Source: Euryarchaeota archaeon UBA124 (GTDB taxonomy: Archaea > Thermoplasmatota > Poseidoniia > Poseidoniales > Poseidoniaceae). From it: a stretch of 14,119 bases of DNA. Location: assembly GCA_002502215.1 (NCBI GenBank), contig DAPT01000023.1, positions 1 to 14,119 on the forward strand. The letters run 5' to 3'. The notes beneath the pieces were generated by a model, which saw nothing but the letters and a program-made list of their open reading frames with translations, made no database searches and was not told the DNA's origin. Shown piece by piece: positions 6,609 through 14,119 of the stretch (the first letter of the stretch is position 1; each line of letters begins with the position of its first letter). The position numbers and the translations under genes are program-made.

Positions 6609-7754
6609 ATGGCAACTGAACTCGATATTCAGGCACTCATTTGGGCACTTGGCATTCTTGCGGTGCCTGTTTTAACAGCCATACCATTACGATTTATTTG
6701 GCGATATTGGGTAGGGGGCAGTCACGAGGAATCAGAATACAGAACAACTGTTCGTCAGATTATTGACTCGGGTCGTCAGCTCGAGAGTTACAGGAATTCT
6801 TTGAACGATGTTGCTCGAAGTCTGCGTTTGACGCCTTCACGCCAACGGTTGATTGAGGCGGATATCTTGAATCCATTATCAATTTCTCACTTTCTTATCC
6901 TTCCTGCTTTGATTATTTTTCCACTCGCCTTCGTCGTTGCGCTTCCGGTTATGCTATTGGGCTTGCCCGTGATTCTGTTGGTAGAATTTATCCTCATTCG
7001 ACAACGTATCCTTATTCGGATTATGGAGTTCATTGAACGAACAATGCACTGGCAAATCATTCACATCCCTCAGGCGCATCGAGGAAATCCAGCTCAAGAA
7101 CGGAATTACACGGAATTTTCCCAGCACATTGAACACTTTCACAAAGTACCACGCGGCGTTTTCCTCGGCCTCTTTGCTTACCTCATCGTTCACTGGATAT
7201 TCAAGTTGGAAAATACAGGTGCTGAGATTATCTTATCATCACTTCTGTACATCGCTCTGCTTGCATTGATCGGTGTTCTATCAACTGCATTTGAAACCGA
7301 TTTGGTGTTTGTAGACCCTGCAAAAGGCCGACTAATCCCCATTGATCAATGGGTTGAGTCTTTACTGAAGCCATTGGTAGGCGTCGGTCTTGTCTTTCTT
7401 CTGGGCCGAGATTTACTCGAAGAAGCAAGGGGTGGAAATGCTGCATTGTTCGCTACAACGTTCTTGGCCATTCTCTACGGATCAGCTATTGTCGGCATAG
7501 CATATCAGTGGGGTTATTCATCATGGAGAGGGCAGAAAGTGCAACGCTCATTTGAGCAACAAGTAATCGAAAATCTCGATCCGCTTTCCTATGATCTCAC
7601 TCGAAGCAAGGGTCGAATCGAATTTATCGTTCGTAAACCTATGGCTGAACGATTGCAAGAAATTGAAGAAATACATACGGGGCAACTCACCTTTGAGGAT
7701 CTTGACTCCATGCCAAGAAGTGCCCCGAAGGAAGCACCACAAAACCCGCTTTAG
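6609..7754 (+). CDS. Polytopic membrane protein, unknown function
   Basis: I do not recognise this 381-aa protein. It has about seven hydrophobic segments: residues 9-30, a long double segment at 92-130, and single segments near 184-200, 205-228, 253-270 and 278-300. Between the first and second segments is a charged, probably helical stretch (40-88). Between the third and fourth is another soluble loop (131-182), rich in His, Gln and Glu (FSQHIEHFHK at 170-179). The last 80 residues are soluble and charged, ending in a Pro-rich tail. No signal peptide cleavage site, transporter signature or catalytic motif was seen. ATG 6609 is the first in frame and opens directly into the first membrane segment. 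Its TAG interlocks with the TAA of the convergent subtilase gene (bases 7751-7754). Confidence 0.8.
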   Translation: MATELDIQALIWALGILAVPVLTAIPLRFIWRYWVGGSHEESEYRTTVRQIIDSGRQLESYRNSLNDVARSLRLTPSRQRLIEADILNPLSISHFLILPALIIFPLAFVVALPVMLLGLPVILLVEFILIRQRILIRIMEFIERTMHWQIIHIPQAHRGNPAQERNYTEFSQHIEHFHKVPRGVFLGLFAYLIVHWIFKLENTGAEIILSSLLYIALLALIGVLSTAFETDLVFVDPAKGRLIPIDQWVESLLKPLVGVGLVFLLGRDLLEEARGGNAALFATTFLAILYGSAIVGIAYQWGYSSWRGQKVQRSFEQQVIENLDPLSYDLTRSKGRIEFIVRKPMAERLQEIEEIHTGQLTFEDLDSMPRSAPKEAPQNPL

Positions 7755-10279
7755 TCTTCTAAGAGTTCGGCATCAATCGAAGTTGAGATTAACACTTTTG
7801 GTTCATCAATTCGACTTGATCTCACTAGGTACCCAATTCCCAAAGCGCTTAGAATTACGAACAAGAAAAAGAAACTCGCAGTTCCAAAATAATTCGAGAA
7901 CAGGTCGCTAAAGGCCGAGAAGAATCCATCGTTGTCGTCCGTTGATTCAACAACCTTTGGTTGAATGAGCAACGCAACTGCTTGTTGATCGTACACGGGA
8001 CGGGTAAATGTAAGCATACCATCGTTGTCTGAATCATAAGAATCCGAAGGAAGAGCTGGATCGAGGTCGGAATAGAAGTCAGGTCGTTGTTCGATGGAAA
8101 TGTCAACAGGTTCACTCAAGTCGAGCGTTAGGGTGACGTCCACAGTGTAGGGGATTCTGGATTCAAAGAATTCAGGGTCGTTCAGTAAACCAAGGAAGGT
8201 GAAGGCTTGGCCAACCACATCAAAGTGGGCCCAAGAATTCCAATGCGATGTTTCCACATCCAAATCACAAATCCATGCGTCAGAGACTCGACTGCAAGAT
8301 CCTTGAGCGTCGTTGCTACCGTCCTCACCCAAGTCGATTTCAAGTTGCAAGGCTCCTCCCTGAGCAGTGTCGAGGTCAAACTCGGTCGGTACAAACCGGG
8401 CTTCGAGTTGTGTAGTTCCATTCGGAATCCAAACATAATGGGAATCCTCGGTGTAGTACACTGCCCCACTGGCACCGTTGTTAAAGTGGTTCCAATCACC
8501 CTTCCAACTGTGACTAACACGGTCGGTATTGATTGGAATCGATGTTTCAACCATCATCGATTCGTAAATGTCCCAAGCATCCCATACGGTGTACTCAGGA
8601 TGGTCAACAAGTCCGTCTTCATCTTGGTCGCGCATTAATTGAAGTGTGCGAGCCAATGCCATTGCAGCGTCGACATCGGTCAAACCATGTCCAATCCTCC
8701 AGTCGTGACACTGTCCGGTGGCTGAACGATAGCATTCGGCAGGTATGTCATTGCATGAATCATCGCTGTTCCCGTCTTCGCAGGCATTCTCCATGCCCTC
8801 GTATCGTGCAGTGAGTTCGAGAATCAATTCGAGTTCATGTACTCGAGAATAGTTTCCAGTGTCCCAATCGTCAAACTGGCCATATGCAGCGCTACCTTCA
8901 CCGCCAACAAGGCTGTCTCCCTCATCGTGATCTTCTCGGTGATAGTCAGCAACACCCAATGAAGGAGCGATATCGAGGATGACTCCAGCCATTCCACCGA
9001 CATGAGGGGTTGCCATGGACGTTCCGGAGATTGCCATGTAGTAGAGGTCACCTTGTGTTCGGGTACTTGCATCAATTGCTGTTCCACGAGGTGCGGTAGC
9101 CCAGATGTCGCGTCCAGGGGCCCCCACATCCGGCCAAGTATGTTGCTGATTCATGCATCCTCGGGAGGAAAAAGAAGTAACTTGCGTTCCGTCGTGTGTC
9201 AATGCAGCAACGGATATTGCAGACGGTGTGTTGGCATAAACATTGGTTCTCAAATCTCCTCCACATTCGGCTCCTGAACCACCAGAGTTTGATGCAGCAA
9301 AGATGACTGCTACACCGTTCTCAAACGTGAGTCTATCTGTAATTGTTGCAATTGCACCATCAGGATCGTAATCTCCATCGGTACCCCAAGAATTCGAAAC
9401 CACTCGGATATGATATGGATTCTGAGAAGGGACCGAATGCTCATAGGTCCACTCAAGTCCTTGCTCTGCGGCAAAGATTGAAGCCCCATCTCCGGTTCCG
9501 AGGGCCACCATTTGGCCGCCTTTGGCAACACCTGCCCTACGACCGGCTGATGCATCGCCGTTACCCGCAATGGTACCACCGACGTGTGTTCCGTGTCCAG
9601 AAGATGTATCGGAATTTCGCGTTTCAGTCCAAACGCCGTTCCATTTCGCTGAATAGATTACTTTCTCACCAGTCCACGGCTCAAGATAGTCAAAATCTGG
9701 ATGCCCGGCATCGACTCCGGTGTCCAAATCAACTACAGCCGTTCCATCCCCGTCCCATTCTGTGAAAGCATTGTCAACATCAAATTGCACATTTCCATTG
9801 ACATCGATGATAGCGCGATGCCATGCATCAGTTGCACGTACAATATGGGTTGTCTCATGCATCATTGTGGTCGGATCGGTTGGATCGCCACCCCATTCTG
9901 TAGGCAAATAGAAGAAGTCCAACTCACGATTGAGTTCGAGATACTTGATACGCTCCCAGTTTGAAAGTTGACGGATGACATCGGACGTCGCCTCAAGAAG
10001 CCCTCCATTGATGAGTTTTGCATCGTTGAGGTGGACTGCTCCGAGATCTTTGAAATGATTCAAATCCTCGTTTGAAACAGGTGATTGGAGTTGAAATATG
10101 ACCTCAAAGGATTCATCCAAATCTCCGACAGATTGCAGTGCATGTTCGAGCGCATCGTCCATTTTTTCGAGATCCCCGTACGGATTTGTTCCTTGAACCA
10201 TAGGCGATGATAGCGAAATTAAAAACACAAATTGAAGGAAAAAAACCGTACGAATTTTATCACGCTGCAATTTGGACAT
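7751..10279 (-). CDS. Secreted, membrane-anchored subtilisin-like serine protease (S8)
   Basis: An 842-aa precursor of an extracellular endopeptidase. It has a signal peptide (basic KLQRDKIR, then VFFLQFVFLISL) and an I9-like propeptide region at about 57-125. The S8 domain carries D186 (VVDLDTGVD), H230 (SGHGTHVGG), oxyanion N331 (AASNSGG) and S421 (SGTSMATPHVGG). About 90 Asp/Glu/Cys-rich residues are inserted between the active-site Ser and the closing GHGLTDVDAAMAL segment. Two Asp-rich calcium-loop candidates, DQDEDGLVDHPE (about 551-562) and DSYDSDNDGML (about 746-756), flank a beta-rich region. Eight ectodomain cysteines suggest disulfides. One membrane helix near 802-818 (FFFLFVILSALGIGYLV) and a short cytoplasmic tail anchor it facing outward. 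ATG 10279 is chosen because it opens the signal peptide; ATG 10333 would run through the 3' end of the MBL gene. It probably degrades environmental protein for nutrition. Confidence 0.93.
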   Translation of the reverse strand: MSKLQRDKIRTVFFLQFVFLISLSSPMVQGTNPYGDLEKMDDALEHALQSVGDLDESFEVIFQLQSPVSNEDLNHFKDLGAVHLNDAKLINGGLLEATSDVIRQLSNWERIKYLELNRELDFFYLPTEWGGDPTDPTTMMHETTHIVRATDAWHRAIIDVNGNVQFDVDNAFTEWDGDGTAVVDLDTGVDAGHPDFDYLEPWTGEKVIYSAKWNGVWTETRNSDTSSGHGTHVGGTIAGNGDASAGRRAGVAKGGQMVALGTGDGASIFAAEQGLEWTYEHSVPSQNPYHIRVVSNSWGTDGDYDPDGAIATITDRLTFENGVAVIFAASNSGGSGAECGGDLRTNVYANTPSAISVAALTHDGTQVTSFSSRGCMNQQHTWPDVGAPGRDIWATAPRGTAIDASTRTQGDLYYMAISGTSMATPHVGGMAGVILDIAPSLGVADYHREDHDEGDSLVGGEGSAAYGQFDDWDTGNYSRVHELELILELTARYEGMENACEDGNSDDSCNDIPAECYRSATGQCHDWRIGHGLTDVDAAMALARTLQLMRDQDEDGLVDHPEYTVWDAWDIYESMMVETSIPINTDRVSHSWKGDWNHFNNGASGAVYYTEDSHYVWIPNGTTQLEARFVPTEFDLDTAQGGALQLEIDLGEDGSNDAQGSCSRVSDAWICDLDVETSHWNSWAHFDVVGQAFTFLGLLNDPEFFESRIPYTVDVTLTLDLSEPVDISIEQRPDFYSDLDPALPSDSYDSDNDGMLTFTRPVYDQQAVALLIQPKVVESTDDNDGFFSAFSDLFSNYFGTASFFFLFVILSALGIGYLVRSSRIDEPKVLISTSIDAELLED

Positions 10280-10287
10280 AATCCAAC

Positions 10288-10310
10288 CACATGAAGCCAC
10301 TTCAAATGTG
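10288..10310 (-). promoter_or_regulatory. Imperfect hairpin between the MBL gene and the subtilase gene
   Basis: Most of the 38-bp gap is an inverted repeat: CACAT-GAAG, loop CCA, CTTC, a two-base AA bulge, then ATGTG. It gives nine base pairs and ends eight bases before the subtilase ATG. It could be an operator, an attenuating structure or an mRNA-processing site. There is no T-run to make it an intrinsic terminator. Confidence 0.3.
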
Positions 10311-10317
10311 TTTGCAC

Positions 10318-11025
10318 TTACTGTGAGAGCCAAGGAATCTCTTCAGGTACTTCAGCAAATAAGTTCGCTGGTAATGCAGTTTTTATTTTTGAAACCGAGC
10401 CGAGTTTTTCCGCTGTTTTCTTTTGCCATTGTTCGAATTCATTGTATGAATTCATTGCAAGAATTGGATTATGCATTCGATTCCACCCTAAACTTTGCAA
10501 TTCAGTTCCGGGAGGTTCATGGCCGCTGCAAACCAAGACTTCATCAGGCAAAGGAGTCAAAGATTGTATAGAATTCCAATGCTCAAGCAAGCGTCCACTC
10601 GGCAAATCATCACGTCCTACTCCGGCATTTCCATTGAACAAGAAATCTCCTGTGAAGATGTGGCCATCAATCTCGATGATGACGGAATCTTGCGTATGGC
10701 CAGGAACGTGACGGAATGCATACTCAACACCTGCGATGGTCAGTTTTGTGGATTCATCAACGTAGTCAGTAACCCCGAGTGACGCTGTGTCTTTCCACAT
10801 GTAGAACGGGATGTTGTTTTGTTTTGATAGAGAAAAGCATGCCGTAATGTGGTCTGCATGGGTATGAGTGGCCATGCATGCAGCCAATTCAAGACCTCGC
10901 TCCTCGAGGATTTTACGGTAATGATCGATGTAGTCCCATACCGGGTCGATGAGTACAGCCTTGCCTTCATTTGAGATGAGATATGTGCATGCCCAACCTT
11001 CTGGACGAATGTCTTCGACTTCCAT
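10318..11025 (-). CDS. MBL-fold metallohydrolase, persulfide dioxygenase / glyoxalase II-like
   Basis: A 235-aa soluble metallo-beta-lactamase fold enzyme. The metal site is complete: H54, H56, D58 and H59 in THTHADH, H110 in VPGHTQDS, D127 in FTGDFLF and H169 in CSGHEPPG. The order TYLI, LIDPV, THTHADH, GHT, FTGD, GRDDLPSG resembles the ETHE1-like persulfide dioxygenases (glutathione or small-thiol persulfide to sulfite) more than classical glyoxalase II, whose C-terminal helical domain is absent. Substrate cannot be fixed from sequence. There is no signal peptide, so it is cytoplasmic. It lies 38 bp upstream of the subtilase gene on the same strand and starts 32 bp from the divergent Nudix gene. 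Confidence 0.82.
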   Translation of the reverse strand: MEVEDIRPEGWACTYLISNEGKAVLIDPVWDYIDHYRKILEERGLELAACMATHTHADHITACFSLSKQNNIPFYMWKDTASLGVTDYVDESTKLTIAGVEYAFRHVPGHTQDSVIIEIDGHIFTGDFLFNGNAGVGRDDLPSGRLLEHWNSIQSLTPLPDEVLVCSGHEPPGTELQSLGWNRMHNPILAMNSYNEFEQWQKKTAEKLGSVSKIKTALPANLFAEVPEEIPWLSQ

Positions 11026-11057
11026 GTTAAGACGAGGATAAGGACCTACTTCAATTC
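11026..11057. promoter_or_regulatory. Divergent start region of the MBL and Nudix genes
   Basis: Only 32 bp separate the two ATGs. That is too short for two full archaeal promoters unless elements lie within the opposing genes. The gap widens to 80 bp if the Nudix gene really starts at ATG 11106. No Shine-Dalgarno is visible on either side, which fits leaderless transcripts. Confidence 0.3.
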
Positions 11058-11828
11058 ATGCTAGCGAAGACGAGCCTTCATGAGGGATTGAATTTAGCCC
11101 TGCTCATGCACCCCTCAATAGTGGTCTACCTCGAGCATGATGGCAAACTTCTGTTGGTTGATGAGAACGGTCAAGGTCCACAAGATTGCATAATGGGGCG
11201 GCAGAGTATCGAGCATTCCATCCGTTTTCCGAAGATTGAGGAACTTCAGCGAATGGATATCCCTTGGCAAGAGGAGCGCCAAACGGACGTCCGTTTTGGT
11301 AATGAAAAATACACAATCGTTCATGGCAACCCGTTAATCGATTGGCCTGAACACTGGACATGGAAAGACAAAGTCGTTTCCGACAATGCAGTCCACCCTC
11401 TGGCTCGTGAGGCAGTTTACCGATCCATTCACCGACTTGTTTCCAAAGTAATGATTCGCAATGCCAGCAATCAAATCTTGATGGCGAAAGTTGAAAGAGG
11501 ATTTTTCAAGGGTTATTGGGGCTTGCCCGGAGGTTATATGAATCACAGCGAAGAACCTGCGGAAGGCTGCGTGCGCGAGACCCAAGAAGAACTTGGTATT
11601 GAAATCGAACTTGAAAATCGGGAACCGGTCATCACGCAACGCACATTTTACCGAGACGGCGTATCATTCATGAGTTTCACATATTGCGGCAGGTGGAACG
11701 GTTCAATCGATGAATTGAAACTCAAGGAAGGAGAAATCGCCGATGCATCGTGGTTCTCACTTGAGGAAGCCATTGACAATGCAGCTTCTGAATTTGATCG
11801 GATTGCTTTGGAATCGCTTCAGGATTGA
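11058..11828 (+). CDS. Nudix hydrolase with N-terminal extension
   Basis: A 256-aa protein whose second half is a Nudix domain. The box fits GX5EX7REUXEEXGU exactly: G-YMNHS-E, seven residues, then RETQEELGI (about residues 159-181), preceded by GYWGLPGG. Nudix enzymes cleave nucleoside diphosphates linked to another group, using Mg2+ held by the box glutamates. The first ~115 residues are not Nudix: they start HPSIVVYLEHDGKLLLVDENG and include a Trp-rich segment (IDWPEHWTWKDK). I cannot name this region; it may set substrate choice. Substrates could be ADP-ribose, NADH or nucleotides; sequence does not decide. ATG 11106 (residue 17, MHPSIVV) is an equally good start, since the preceding 16 residues look unlike a domain start. 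The stop overlaps alaS by 10 bp, tail to tail. Confidence 0.85.
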   Translation: MLAKTSLHEGLNLALLMHPSIVVYLEHDGKLLLVDENGQGPQDCIMGRQSIEHSIRFPKIEELQRMDIPWQEERQTDVRFGNEKYTIVHGNPLIDWPEHWTWKDKVVSDNAVHPLAREAVYRSIHRLVSKVMIRNASNQILMAKVERGFFKGYWGLPGGYMNHSEEPAEGCVRETQEELGIEIELENREPVITQRTFYRDGVSFMSFTYCGRWNGSIDELKLKEGEIADASWFSLEEAIDNAASEFDRIALESLQD

Positions 11829-14119
11829 AGCAATTCTTTGGCTGCTGACAAGGCCTCGTCGAGGCCACTTGCATCAGACCCTCCACCTTGTGCCATGGTT
11901 GGTCGTCCACCACCTCCGCCCTTGATGTGTGGGATAATGGCACGGAGTATATCGACCGCATTGTATCGTTCAGAAGCCATCGTGCTCTCGGTGGTCGCAA
12001 CCATAAGCTTCCCTCCACCCTCTCTGGAGCCCAGTACTGCCAACGTAGGCGTCTCAACGTCGCGCGTTAACTCTTGCAACATAGAGGTGAGTTGTTTGAG
12101 ATTTCCTTCAACCTCCATAATGACAACTCGAACTCCGTCAATTGTTGTCATATCGTTGCCTCCACCAGAGGTTCGTAGTCGTACGATTTCGGCCTCAAGT
12201 TGCTCTATTCTCTTGCGCTGTTCCTTCCATTCTGAAAAGAATCGTTCAGCAGTTTTTGGTAAATCATCCGTAGAAACCGCAAATGTCTGAGATGTGGCTC
12301 GAAGCAATTCATCCTGTTCACGAGCAAATTGCAGTGCTGATTCTCCTGCTACAATGTGCAAACGTTCGACGCCATCTTGAACCGCAGTCGAACGGACAAC
12401 TCGAATGGAACCAATTTGTCCTGGCTCATCGTGGTGCGTACCTCCACAAGCTTGTACATCATGATCGGATATTCGAAGTACTCTGATCTCGTTTCCTTTT
12501 GGAGCCCCACCTTGATACAAATCAAAGCCATGTTTTTTGTCGGCTTCATGTCGTGGGAGAACCGTTTTCTCCGTCCGAGATACTTGACCAAGAACCTCAT
12601 TTGCAAGAATCTCAATGGCGTCAAGATCCTCTCGAGAGAGACGACGATAGTGTGTGATATCGAGACGAGCGAGTTCGGTTGATTTGTTTGCACCTGCCTG
12701 ATAGATGTGGGGTCCAAGAATTCGTCGAGCCGCTCCTCCAACGATGTGGACAGCCGTGTGATGGTCCATCAACTGCTTCCTTCTCCGCCAGTCGATGGAA
12801 CCATGGACGAGATCTCCAATTTCAAGAGAACCGTCGCAAAGATGGAGAATCAACCCACCTTCTTTTTGCGTGTCCAACACCAAACGAGAAGTCCCATCGG
12901 TAGTAAGGGAACCGTAATCGCCTTCTTGACCACCACCTTCTGGATAAAAGCAGGATTCTGAAAGGACAATGGCATGCGTAGCACCATCAGGTCCTGCCCC
13001 TTCCAGTAAAGGGATTGATGCAAGCACACTGGCGTCGAAGCTTCTCTGTTGAACGTCGTTGTAATACAATGGGACGGTATCAGGGAAGGAGGGTAGGTCA
13101 TCGACCAGTGAGGTTTGCTGCGTTGTTGCTGCAGCCGCTTTCGCAATCTTGGCATGTCTTTCTGCCATTTCTGCGGAGAAACCGGTTCGTAATCGCAACT
13201 TTTCCCAACCACTTGTTTTGGCCATGTTAATCACCATATCGGGCGGAAGGCCGTGGGAGTCGTTCAACTGGAAAAGCAGTTCGTCCGGAAGTTCCACCGA
13301 CTCCTTCTCAATGGATTTCAAAGACTGGTTGATCAGGTTCGTTCCCTTTCGAAGCACCTCTGTGTATCGCTCCTCCTCGAGATTCATAATCGTGAGCAAT
13401 CCATCTCTGGTCTGTTTCATATCGTGTCCGTCCATGTTGACGTCCAAGTGATGGTTGATCAATTCCGATAACGATAGGTCTACTCCCAAATCATCACGCA
13501 TACGGAGAATTCGTCGAGCAAGCATTCTCGCAAGATAACCTGCCTTCGCGTTGGAGGGCACAAGACCATCGCCCAGCATGTGTGTGAGTGCATGCAAATG
13601 ATCTGGGATCGCGTAAATTCTAGACAATGGTTCGGTAACGGCCATGAATTGTTCCTGTGTGAGTTCAACACCTCGCTCCGCTAATCTTGTGATGAACAAT
13701 TGCGACAGCTGCTCGCCATCGACCCCTGGTTCAATGTTCATGATGCCGTTCAAACGGCTCATCTCACCGAGAAGGTTGTCGAGGTCCAAACCTGCCAGTT
13801 TTGCGGCGACATCGGAAAAACCTGAGATTGTTTTGAGCCATTCAACTGTTTCTGGATAGATTGCTTCGTAAATTGTTGGTGTCCCTGCAGCAGCCCAGCA
13901 GAATCGTTCCAATCCATATCCCGTGTCGATAATCTGCAGTGGCATCTCTTTGTAGCGATCACCCTTGAGTTCAATATCGCCGTCTTCTGACTCCTCAAGA
14001 TTCATGAACACAAGGGTTGCGAGTTCCAAACCACCAACGATTACTTCAACAGCTGGTCCTGCATTTCCCCCACCGCTCCAAGGATTTTCCACGTATGTGA
14101 TTTCCTTGTCTGATATTCC
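11819..14119 (-). CDS. alaS: Alanyl-tRNA synthetase, archaeal type (5' end outside window)
   Basis: The last 766 residues of the class II enzyme that charges tRNA-Ala. The frame is open to the right edge, so the start and class II motifs 1 and 2 are outside. Class II motif 3 is in DTGYGLERFCWA, after the ENPWSGGGNAGP segment typical of archaeal AlaRS. The tRNA-recognition helical region follows. The editing domain that hydrolyses mischarged Ser/Gly-tRNA-Ala carries its zinc ligands in HTAVHIV (HxxxH) and CGGTH (CxxxH). A coiled-coil linker (EWKEQRKRIEQLEAEIVRL) leads to the C-Ala domain, which ends with a Gly-rich GGGGGRPTMAQGGG segment and helix. All residues expected in the editing site are present. 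Nothing suggests truncation or damage apart from the window edge. Confidence 0.96.
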   Translation of the reverse strand, partial: GISDKEITYVENPWSGGGNAGPAVEVIVGGLELATLVFMNLEESEDGDIELKGDRYKEMPLQIIDTGYGLERFCWAAAGTPTIYEAIYPETVEWLKTISGFSDVAAKLAGLDLDNLLGEMSRLNGIMNIEPGVDGEQLSQLFITRLAERGVELTQEQFMAVTEPLSRIYAIPDHLHALTHMLGDGLVPSNAKAGYLARMLARRILRMRDDLGVDLSLSELINHHLDVNMDGHDMKQTRDGLLTIMNLEEERYTEVLRKGTNLINQSLKSIEKESVELPDELLFQLNDSHGLPPDMVINMAKTSGWEKLRLRTGFSAEMAERHAKIAKAAAATTQQTSLVDDLPSFPDTVPLYYNDVQQRSFDASVLASIPLLEGAGPDGATHAIVLSESCFYPEGGGQEGDYGSLTTDGTSRLVLDTQKEGGLILHLCDGSLEIGDLVHGSIDWRRRKQLMDHHTAVHIVGGAARRILGPHIYQAGANKSTELARLDITHYRRLSREDLDAIEILANEVLGQVSRTEKTVLPRHEADKKHGFDLYQGGAPKGNEIRVLRISDHDVQACGGTHHDEPGQIGSIRVVRSTAVQDGVERLHIVAGESALQFAREQDELLRATSQTFAVSTDDLPKTAERFFSEWKEQRKRIEQLEAEIVRLRTSGGGNDMTTIDGVRVVIMEVEGNLKQLTSMLQELTRDVETPTLAVLGSREGGGKLMVATTESTMASERYNAVDILRAIIPHIKGGGGGRPTMAQGGGSDASGLDEALSAAKELLQS

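Noticed and set aside
7741..7770. Terminator between the membrane protein and subtilase genes
   Set aside because: The stop codons interlock and no stem followed by a T-run was found.
8207..9765. Several plus-strand frames of 90-143 aa opposite the subtilase
   Set aside because: The minus-strand frame is an unbroken protease with a full catalytic triad; the opposite frames are Cys/Arg/His-rich with no domain signal.
11838..12290. 150-aa plus-strand frame opposite alaS
   Set aside because: It is an antisense shadow of the conserved C-Ala and editing region, low in complexity with Pro and Ser runs.
1..14119. CRISPR, insertion sequence, prophage or att site
   Set aside because: No regular direct repeats, transposase or integrase motifs, or terminal inverted repeats were found; gene content looks chromosomal.

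Overview
The window looks like a compact archaeal chromosome segment, most likely a marine euryarchaeon of the Poseidoniales / Marine Group II type. This is inferred from gene content and style: an archaeal-type alanyl-tRNA synthetase, a PolB2-class DNA polymerase, a RadA/RadB-like RecA-fold protein, a secreted membrane-anchored subtilisin, moderate GC by eye and very tight gene packing. No search was run, so the assignment is tentative. No rRNA, tRNA, CRISPR array, insertion sequence or att site was found. No gene-free stretch exceeds about 100 bases.

Layout. Left edge: the 3' end of valS (+). It converges on and overlaps dinB (-), a Y-family translesion polymerase. Divergent from dinB across 73 bp is a 224-aa RecA-fold protein (+) with an altered Walker A motif. 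This converges on and overlaps a B-family polymerase of the PolB2 class (-), whose proofreading exonuclease motifs are lost. A 95-aa protein precedes polB2 and overlaps its start by 11 bp, and a short-form serA lies upstream on the same strand. Divergent from serA is a polytopic membrane protein (+). It converges on a large membrane-anchored subtilase (-), which follows an MBL-fold hydrolase in a likely two-gene unit. A Nudix hydrolase (+) diverges from the MBL gene and converges on alaS (-), which runs off the right edge.

The most interesting part is 913-5457. A Y-family polymerase, a degenerate RecA-fold protein, an exonuclease-dead B-family polymerase and a small translationally coupled protein lie together. 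The ingredients match the bacterial ImuA-ImuB-DnaE2 mutasome in kind (RecA-like helper, Y-family polymerase, proofreading-free polymerase) but use archaeal parts. I propose this as a candidate archaeal lesion-bypass module. The two large polymerases and the RecA-fold gene are well supported; that they work together is inference. The remaining genes are housekeeping (tRNA charging, serine synthesis) or envelope/metabolic functions (protease, MBL, Nudix).

All four convergent gene pairs overlap at their 3' ends, so coding sequence runs through the positions where terminators would sit.
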